Positions 7,664-13,252 of a DNA stretch of 13,252 nucleotides are shown here, piece by piece. The notes below the pieces were generated by a model, which saw only the letters and a program-made list of their open reading frames with translations, was not told where the DNA came from and did no database searches. Numbering within the stretch: position 1 is the first letter of the stretch; each line of letters begins with the position of its first letter. A program made the translations under genes and the position numbers. The stretch lies in assembly GCA_003024985.2 (NCBI GenBank), contig PXIH01S0014065.1; one strand, written 5' to 3'. The stretch comes from Euperipatoides rowelli. Lineage: Eukaryota > Onychophora > Udeonychophora > Euonychophora > Peripatopsidae.

Positions 7664-8183
7664 CAAGTTTGGAAAACTACTTTTAAAAAGAAATGAACTA
7701 CAGCTACAACTAAAACTTATATTAGTTAACTACAACTAGCCTATAACTACATTTTTTGAAAAGTAGGCTAGTTTGTTTAAATTACAACTATTTTACACAG
7801 GGGTATATATTCTTCCTTTAAACTGAAAATCTTCCCAAGTTTCTGTAAGATTCTTCCCGAGTACCGAGAGTGGCATCATTAACTTTTTTTAAACATTATA
7901 TTAAAGGAAAATTAATTTAAAATAATTTAGGTAAATTATATTACCGGTATATTAAGAAATTTTAGTCAATTCTAACTATTCAAATAATCCTTAGGCTATG
8001 TTTGATCATGCATTCAATATTTTTTTTTTAATCGGATGCCTGACTTTCTTCCCGAGCTGTTTGCTCACTCTTTGGTAGAATATATACCCGATTTTACAAA
8101 AATAATTTTTCAGAAAAATATTTCTAAATCAGCATTTTGTAAAATAGATGTTTGCAAATACAGTACGCTACATCAAAATAAAT

Positions 8184-8216
8184 ATAGGCTATACAGTATA
8201 ATACTGTATATAGCCT
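8184..8216. other. Near-perfect palindromic hairpin
   Basis: TAGGCTATACAGTAT faces ATACTGTATATAGCCTA across almost no loop; the right arm has one extra TA. It gives about 15 pairs. The arms are built from TAGGCTA and ACAGTAT, words that are common throughout the window, so it may have arisen from two inverted copies of the same short repeat. Confidence 0.75.
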
Positions 8217-9024
8217 ATTAAAAACATGTTGATGTCTGAATACTTAGATACAAAAAGTTCTTTGTTTATAAATGATTTACCCTTAATCATGAAATTCACC
8301 GTTATATTATTGGATTTATTGAGACAGTGCAGTGGGCCTATTAATAATATACCATGGTGATTAATTGTAAAAACATTTAATTGCATATTAGAAGTTAGAA
8401 CCATAAAATATACAGCAAGGTAAATATTAATATGATAAAATGTTCATGGAGATACGGTATCCAATNGTCAGGGTTCACATTAGTATGATTAGTAGCGATC
8501 ATATACGCTATACAGTACAGATTATCGGGTCAATAATTATCATAGTCCATAAATTAGTCCAGTTATTCCATATTCGTACATAATTTTAAAAAGAGTGAAA
8601 TATATATTGTAAATTTGCCATAAAAGTACTACTGGTAGTATTGTTTTATTTAAAGATCCAATCTGTTCTCCATTCATAATAATTTAGATTAATTCTATGG
8701 CTTGAGAGCAAATGGTTGGCACTAAGCTTGATAATGCATAGCACATCATCTGACATCATGAAAATATAGTGAAAACAATAAAACTGTCTTTAAATAATTT
8801 ATAGGTAGGCTAGATAATAGAAAAAAATACAGATTAGCTTTCAGTTTAGATTTTTGCTTAAAAAGTTACGTTGTGTTGGTTTTACATATCTGTGGTCTAT
8901 TTACAGAAGAAAATTAAATATTGATAAGAGGGAATATAAAAATAGTAAAAATCTATCACAACTACATTTTTTTTGTAGTGGACTACAAATAAAACTACTT
9001 TTGTGTAAATGTAGTGAAACAACT

Positions 9025-9558
9025 CTATCATTTGAAAATCACTTAATCACACAAGTAGGGTAAGTTAAATCAAATCGCTGGATTTAATCATTGATGAATA
9101 CTTGAGATGGGATGTTTATATTGATGAGATATGCAAAAAATCCTTTTGACTGTTATTTTACATCATGAAATTCAGAAAAATTCTGCCTATACCTTCACTC
9201 TGCATTTTGTTTAGCATCTTAATTCGGCCAAAAATAGAATACTACAGTGTAGTTCTAACTGGATGTGGGGAAAATCTTGAGACCAGAAGGAAAATAACTT
9301 TGGGTTCTTTAGTTTGGAAAATTTTTAATGGTCTTGCATCCAAATATTTAACTTCCATGATTAAAACTTTATCTGATATACATAAACATAATACTACACA
9401 ATCCCCAGGCTGGAAACATTTTTATAATACAAAGAAACTTATCAATCCAATCCAAATCCTTTAGAACTATTGCAGCTGATTTTTGGAACAAATTACCAAT
9501 ATCCATTAGGATTACTAAAAACATATAGCTTAGGCTAAAATTTCAAAACCTTATCTAA
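9025..9558 (+). pseudogene. LINE reverse transcriptase C-terminal remnant
   Basis: Conserved C-terminal RT landmarks appear in order across frames: IIDEYLRW then IDEICKK (9087-9140), IEYYSVV (near 9234-9254), ENLETRRK followed by a WKIFNGLA-type block (9270-9338), and ADFWNKLP (9478-9498). Together they are diagnostic of non-LTR RTs downstream of the catalytic palm. The gene is dead. There is a frame change near 9063, a TGA at 9147 inside an otherwise continuous frame, a frame change near 9440-9460 before the FWNKLP block, and stops at 9526 and 9556. From IEYYSVVLTGCG the frame passes directly into ENLETRRK at 9269/9270, where relatives normally have some 30-40 more residues, so an in-frame internal deletion is likely. 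The catalytic and endonuclease domains are absent because of 5' truncation. Confidence 0.88.
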
Positions 9559-9805
9559 ATACTTATCATGACACCTGATCTTTTTTTTTTTACACTTTAT
9601 TTTTTTATTATTGTTTATATTTGGATTTATTTAGATCTAATGTATAGGCTATGCAGTATACATTAGGCCTACAGTATATATCTTACATAGTTATCAACTT
9701 TATTTATCTGTATATTATTAATATACTATGTTGTATACGGTAGCCTAAATGATGGCAAGAGATATTTAACACCTTGTGAGTGAAAATCTTGCTGAATTGA
9801 CTTGG

Positions 9806-9822
9806 TAAATAAATAAATAAAT
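9806..9822 (+). repeat. (TAAA)n tail of the LINE
   Basis: TAAATAAATAAATAAAT marks the 3' end of the LINE insertion. Directly after it the sequence returns to hAT-type CACTACTC...GTAGT. Confidence 0.8.
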
Positions 9823-9907
9823 CACTACTCAAAAAAGTAGTATGCTTCGTGTGTGCTACAGTAGTTGCAATACATTGCTACATGTAGTGCACTATTTCCG
9901 AACCCTG

Positions 9908-9915
9908 AGGATGAC
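9908..9915. repeat. Degenerate hAT target duplication, right
   Basis: AGGATGAC follows the right end CCCTG of the 7664-9907 element and pairs with GGGGTGAC at 7656-7663 (six of eight identical). Confidence 0.55.
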
Positions 9916-9942
9916 CACTTATTTTTTTATTTATCAATAAAA

Positions 9943-10005
9943 GCCAGACCACATAATGGACCGATAACCACGGACCTACGAGAATACCTATGGTTAAGGT
10001 CTGGC
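9943..10005. other. Nested two-stem structure
   Basis: GCCAGACC (9943-9950) pairs perfectly with GGTCTGGC (9998-10005). Inside it TAACCA (9965-9970) pairs perfectly with TGGTTA (9991-9996), leaving a 14-nt bulge on one side and one base on the other. The patch is more GC-rich and CpG-containing than its surroundings and is followed by an (ATAA)n-like run at about 10018-10032. It could be a SINE-like or structured-RNA remnant, but no tRNA A/B-box promoter is visible. Confidence 0.55.
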
Positions 10006-10103
10006 AGATTTTTGCGCTAATAAATAAATAAAACCAGTGATTAGCTGGCTATAAATATTTTCGTAAATAAGGCGTATGGCACACAGATGTTGTCTACCGA
10101 GAT

Positions 10104-10190
10104 TTTATTTTTATTTATTTATCTAGAATAGCTGGATATTTACCCGGAAGGGTTGTGTTCCATATCCATTGTAGTACATGTACAATAAGT
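10104..10190 (-). mobile_element. Probable LINE 3' end, minus strand
   Basis: Read on the minus strand, the sequence runs ACAATGGATATGGAACACAA, then CCCTTCCGGGTAAATATCC, and ends in a TAAATAAATAAA-type tail (plus positions about 10104-10122). A moderately GC-rich segment ending in a short tandem A-rich tail is typical of a LINE 3' untranslated end. No RT coding is visible upstream (plus 10190-10440 is featureless A/T), so only the end is called. Confidence 0.4.
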
Positions 10191-10490
10191 TAATGTAAAT
10201 AACAATTTATAAAAATGCATTTTTTAAAATATAAATAAACAATATATACAGTATTAAAAATATTTACAAATCTGAATTAAAATTATTTACAAAATTGAAA
10301 CAAATATAAATTTTACATATTTCCATTAATTCTAAATTTTAGTCAATTAATTTTAGACATTATATTTTAGATATTATTTTTTAAAAGTTTTTATCAACTT
10401 AGACTCCTAATCTAAAATTTTTAATATATCTAAGTTAAACTCATTAAGAAGTAAGAACAATGGGAACATTATAAATAATGTAACTTTCTC
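10191..10490. other. Low-complexity AT-rich stretch
   Basis: This is almost pure A/T with repeated ATTTACAAA and TTTAGA words and no open frame. It may be the decayed body of the minus-strand LINE or simple AT-rich spacer. Confidence 0.5.
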
Positions 10491-10538
10491 GCTTACATTT
10501 AAAACCCATGAATATTAGGTTCTTTCTAAACCACGTTG

Positions 10539-10553
10539 TTTCCCGCCATTTTT
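10539..10553. promoter_or_regulatory. E2F/YY1-like composite site
   Basis: TTTCCCGCCATTTTT combines an E2F-type TTTCCCGC with a YY1-type CCGCCATTTT, an arrangement found in some animal promoters. It sits in a 200-bp patch with several CpGs, in contrast to the CpG-poor surroundings. A good-context ATG (GACCATGG) at 10570 opens only 15 codons before a stop at 10617. On the other strand ATGGCGGG begins a frame of only seven codons. Whether a transcript starts here is unknown. Confidence 0.25.
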
Positions 10554-10739
10554 CGGTTGTGTTCAGACCATGGAGTTCAGACTTCAGAAGTTTCAGTTCT
10601 GTTTAACAATCATGTGACTTTAGCTATAACGTTGATACGTTCTTAAAATGTTGATTTGTAAACTAGTAATCCTCGAAAGAAAAGGTAGCATAAACACTAG
10701 CGTCCTCTACACTCTATAGGATGAAATTAATTATAAATA

Positions 10740-11284
10740 AATACTGTACTTAAGAATCTGAGAATCATAATTATTTTCTATACGGATCGCATGGTTGCCC
10801 TTCAATAATAAAAAAAAGTAGTTGTGAGGTTAAAGAGAGAAAAGTATAATGTTCCTATGAATGTTTTTTTTGTTTTTTTTTTTTAATTTAAATTAATCTC
10901 TTAAATATAAGCTATTGTATTTTCATTGAAAAAAAAATTCATTTGAAAATATTTTAAATAAGAAAATTTAATCTGAATTTAATCATTTTTCAACATTTAG
11001 CTACTTAGTGCACTATCCCCCCCCCCCCTTCTTTTACATAATTTGAGTTATCATCATCTTCCTAAAATGTTTTAATGATCTGGAGCAGCACTAACATTGG
11101 TGAGGATCCTGGTTATTTTAATAGAAAATAAAATAAAAACGAAAACATGGAAAAGTAAAAAATGAGTATGTTTAATACCCTGAGAAGCATATAGAGGTAA
11201 GGATGGATAAATTTGTGATGACCTTGCAAGGGTTATAAATTGTGTAGAACATAAAGATACTTTATTTTTCTCTTTATGTTGGTG
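10740..11284. other. AT-rich stretch with a 12-C run
   Basis: No gene is supported. A homopolymer of 12 C lies at 11017-11028, surrounded by A/T-rich sequence with T tracts near 10866-10883. An 89-codon minus-strand open frame at 11072-11341 is compositionally random and lacks motifs. Confidence 0.6.
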
Positions 11285-11615
11285 CTCAACAGCAGGCAGG
11301 GTGTTGAGAGAGGGGGGAGGGACAAAAGTATGCGGGCCCATAGTGACTCAAGGGGGCCCACCAATGGAACCTACTATTTATTTTTTTGTTACACAAAGGG
11401 GCAAGGGTGTATTCAGGGTAGGGGGTATCAGTGTCGTTTAGTGGCTCTTTGGGCCCCTGGCTGAGAATGGTCAAGGGCCCTCGACCCCAGAGCCATAACC
11501 AGCCTTTTTTTTAATTTGATAAGCATTTTTTTTTAGTTATATGCTCATTTTGTTTACATTTACCGTCCCTATATAGTTTCCTGGTTTACCTTTACCGAGC
11601 CTATGGGGCCCCGAT
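11285..11615. repeat. GC-rich island with repeated GGGCCC
   Basis: GGGCCC occurs at 11334, 11354, 11451, 11475 and 11606 (within GGGGCCCC), along with G-rich runs such as GAGAGGGGGGAGGGA (11308-11322) and GGGTAGGGGGTATC. Base composition changes sharply at both sides. Words such as TTTACCG...CCTAT and CTATATAGTTT are duplicated nearby (11560-11645). The short opposing frames here show no domain. It resembles a fragment of a GC-rich transposable element, but I found no terminal repeat or target duplication and cannot name the family. Confidence 0.4.
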
Positions 11616-11645
11616 CCTATCATTCGGTCATAACTATATAGTTTG

Positions 11646-12039
11646 AGGTATCATAGAGCTTTATATGATATTAAAAATTGATCAGTTTATATTAAGATTT
11701 GATGATGTTATGGGTTAAGATATAGCATTTTGTAATTATAAATCCTACCTCATGATTAGAATATTTATTATCCTAAATAATGATAATCATAAAACATATA
11801 TTGATAAAGAGGTTACATAAAGCTATTAGGATGGAGATTTTGATGTTTAATATACAGTCATGGGGATTCAATAACATGTTTACTGAATATGGAGAATTTC
11901 GAAGTTAAGTGAGATATACCAGTTTAGAGCTAAGAATTGCATGTATTTATCTATGCTATTATTTGGGATATACAACATTTTGTCCTACTAGGCTACTACT
12001 ATTTCTTTTCTAAGATTATCTGTTAGCACATTACATGTT
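11646..12039. other. No recognisable feature
   Basis: This is AT-rich sequence with no open frame, repeat or structure that I can support. Confidence 0.6.
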
Positions 12040-12378
12040 TTTAATGGTTTACTGGAAAAGATTAGCAACCAGTGGAAGTGGTTGTCATATCTACACCCAG
12101 GAATCTGTTATTGAATCCCTCCCAGTTCTGATTTGCCATACAGCATCTTTCTCTTCAATGATTGTGAAAAAACAATGGAGTGGAAATTTGAGGATGCAGA
12201 GTAACATCTTCTAGTCTTTACAGGGAACTCCAACTTATTCAGTGCTCAATGGACTTGTGTTGTCTATATCACCATAGGTGGCTTATCAGTCAATAATCTG
12301 AAGTCATAGCAAGCAAAAATGTATAAACTAATAAATAAGAAACCACTAACACAAAGTGATGAAATTGCTCCTTTATAA

Positions 12379-12501
12379 CAGGAAATTGAAACTCTTTTAG
12401 CAAGAATAAAAAGCAATATTTTAGTAATAATGTATTCCATTCTTTCTCCTCTGGGAAGATGCTATAAAACATACTGCAGACATTTAGAAGGAACATTGTA
12501 G
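12379..12501 (+). CDS. Exon-like 40-codon open segment
   Basis: After CCTTTATAACAG, a plausible acceptor, a frame stays open for 39 codons (EIETLLARIK..., ...ILSPLGRCYKTYC) up to a TAG at 12499. The mixed hydrophobic and charged composition is unlike the low-complexity frames elsewhere. No good donor precedes the stop, so it would be a terminal exon or a broken repeat frame. The PLGRCYK stretch is vaguely like the C-terminal region of some LINE proteins, which would make this another transposon scrap. The minus strand is also open here, which lowers confidence. Confidence 0.15.
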   Translation, partial: QEIETLLARIKSNILVIMYSILSPLGRCYKTYCRHLEGTL

Positions 12502-12795
12502 TATCCTGCTCGGACTACACCTTCGGCCAGTGACAATCTTGAATAAAAGCCTAGGAAATTATATTAATAACATGCAACAAAGCTATATAAAACATAGGTT
12601 TAGTGAGTTGGGAATGAAAATACAAATAGAATTCAATCAATAACTGGTTAGTTACATTAACACTAATATTTAGATAAACTATAGTATTTTAGAGGGCTGG
12701 CAATATATTGAGAGCTCTTAAAAGTTGATCTACAGTAGGTATTTGAGAAGGTAAAGTTTCTTCAAACTGATGCTGGGTGATGACAGATCTCTTAC

Positions 12796-12946
12796 CTTTC
12801 TGAATGTAGATACACAACTGGCTGCATTGGTTGTCAGGAAGCATTGGCCCTTGATACGATGCTCCCTGTCGACTCGGCCAATCACAGATAATTACTGGAT
12901 GCCAATTATTGACAATCAAGTATGTGACAGCAATTACTGGACAGCA
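12796..12946 (-). CDS. Candidate minus-strand exon, unrecognised
   Basis: On the minus strand, CTTGGTTATCAACCCAG could act as an acceptor before 12946, and AGAAAG/GTAAGA is a strong donor at 12796/12795. The 151 bases between them are open in one frame only (50 codons plus one base); both other frames contain early stops. The peptide has five cysteines, starts CCPVIAVTYL and ends CSQLCIYIQK. The frame also continues open beyond the donor to 12689. The acceptor is weaker than the donor. The word CCAGTAATT occurs twice in the exon. I recognise no family, and an eroded repeat is a fair alternative. Confidence 0.25.
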
Positions 12947-13114
12947 CTGGGTTGATAACCAAGAATTCATCAAACATAGAAAGCCTCTAGTTTTATAACA
13001 TCCACATGAGCACTGTACATTCCAACAAAAACTATATTTTTGCTTAGGCTTTACTATTCCTAGTATTAGATCAGTTAGATTATATCTCTATATAAAGTAC
13101 ACATTTCATATACC

Positions 13115-13252
13115 CAGTGCTGAGTAGGAACAAAATCCAAAGGAACGAGTTCCTTGTATTAGTTCCTTTTTCAAGGAACGAGCCAGGAACTAGTTCATTT
13201 TTAAAAATAGGAACGAACGCCAGAAAATAGTTCCTTTTATTTTGAAAATAAT
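13115..13252 (+). mobile_element. hAT-like element left end, cut by the window edge
   Basis: The sequence starts CAGTGCTGAGTAGGAAC and then carries at least eight GGAAC/GTTCC words up to about 13234, including the near-palindrome AAGGAACGAGTTCCTT (13140-13155). A CAGTG(C/T)TG start followed by dense GGAAC/GTTCC subterminal repeats is characteristic of a widespread group of animal hAT elements. The expected 8-bp duplication on the left is CATATACC (13107-13114); its partner would lie outside the window. Coding content cannot be judged. Confidence 0.7.

Larger units (their letters stand above)
9022..9822 (+). mobile_element. 5'-truncated LINE (non-LTR retrotransposon) insertion
   Basis: The segment contains the C-terminal part of a LINE reverse transcriptase, then an AT-rich 3' untranslated region, and ends in a (TAAA)n-type tail at 9806-9822. 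Short tandem-repeat tails and heavy 5' truncation are typical of CR1/L2-like LINEs made by target-primed reverse transcription; the exact clade is uncertain. hAT-type ACTAC sequence lies on both sides, so it inserted into the hAT element at 7664-9907. The left junction, near 9022, is inferred from where RT-like sequence begins; I could not define a target duplication. Confidence 0.85.
7664..9907. mobile_element. Old hAT-like element split by a LINE insertion
   Basis: The left end CAAGTTTGGAAAACTAC and the reverse complement of the right end (CAGGGTTCGGAAATAGTGCACTAC) are recognisably related. Both ends carry many ACTAC/GTAGT words in subterminal sequence (7676-7775, 8958-9020, 9824-9890), a pattern of some hAT families. 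The flanks are a 6-of-8 match for an 8-bp duplication. About 800 bp (9022-9822) is a later LINE insertion, so the original element was about 1.45 kb with no visible transposase, that is, non-autonomous. The interior between 7800 and 8950 is AT-rich and unassignable. A second CAGGGTTC at 8469 was considered as the left end, but its flank does not match the right flank. Confidence 0.6.

Noticed and set aside
8036-8221. 61-codon plus-strand open frame
   Set aside because: It runs through the palindrome at 8184-8216 and low-complexity sequence inside the hAT-like element, with no protein features.
8854-9021. Upstream part of the 69-codon frame (8854-9063) as LINE coding
   Set aside because: Up to about 9021 the DNA is ACTAC/GTAGT-rich hAT subterminal sequence; only the last codons read as RT-like.
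9059-9064. GG/GTAAGT splice donor
   Set aside because: It falls inside the LINE pseudogene where a frame change occurs and has no associated exon.
8469-9907. Alternative hAT element using CAGGGTTC at 8469 as the left end
   Set aside because: The eight bases before 8469 (including an N) do not match the right flank AGGATGAC, whereas the flank at 7656-7663 matches at six of eight.
11072-11474. Opposing 62-89 codon open frames over the GC-rich island
   Set aside because: Frames on both strands are open because GC-rich sequence has few stops; none shows a domain or start context.
12224-12277. Possible small exon between TTTACAG and ATAG/GTGGCT
   Set aside because: It is only 54 bp, it is nearly open in all three frames so the frame carries no information, and the donor is weak.
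1-13252. tRNA, rRNA, CRISPR or bacterial-type operon
   Set aside because: No box A/B pair, cloverleaf, rRNA-like block, regularly spaced repeats or Shine-Dalgarno-linked ORFs were seen; all signs are eukaryotic.

Overview
The window is AT-rich, non-coding-looking eukaryotic DNA, about 70% A+T by eye. It has no operons and no long ORFs; the longest open frame is about 100 codons. It carries DNA-transposon and non-LTR retrotransposon remnants of animal type, exon-like segments flanked by splice signals, and two isolated N bases (460, 8466) as in a draft assembly. Short words such as TAGGCTA, TAGGCCTA and TACAGTA recur across unrelated stretches. I read it as intergenic or intronic sequence of a metazoan, probably a marine invertebrate; that last step is an impression, not a proof.

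Layout. 1-1000: a diverged repeat (copy A), a perfect 29-bp tandem duplication, and two strong hairpins that both begin and end with CTAG. 1000-3700: AT-rich sequence with GGACCACCA motifs, one exon-like small ORF and a locally duplicated ~115-bp segment. 3690-3986: copy B of the first repeat. 4388-4661: a Helitron-like 3' end with an internal duplication. 4683-5466: a clean 768-bp non-autonomous hAT element with a perfect 8-bp target duplication. 5467-7655: mostly featureless, except for the best exon candidate (115 bp, 6407-6521, + strand). 7656-9915: an older hAT-like element with a degenerate 8-bp target duplication, into which a 5'-truncated LINE inserted (9022-9822). The LINE carries a readable reverse-transcriptase C-terminal pseudogene. 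9943-10190: a nested stem structure and a probable second LINE 3' end on the minus strand. 10490-10700: a CpG-containing patch with an E2F/YY1-like site. 11285-11615: a GC-rich island with repeated GGGCCC. 12040-12950: two weaker exon candidates. 13107 to the end: the first ~138 bp of another hAT-like element, cut by the window edge.

There is no evidence for a complete host gene, tRNA, rRNA or CRISPR array. The strongest results are the transposon structures, which can be read directly. The exon calls rest on splice signals plus a single open frame and are inferences. I did not find a convincing new multi-gene system.
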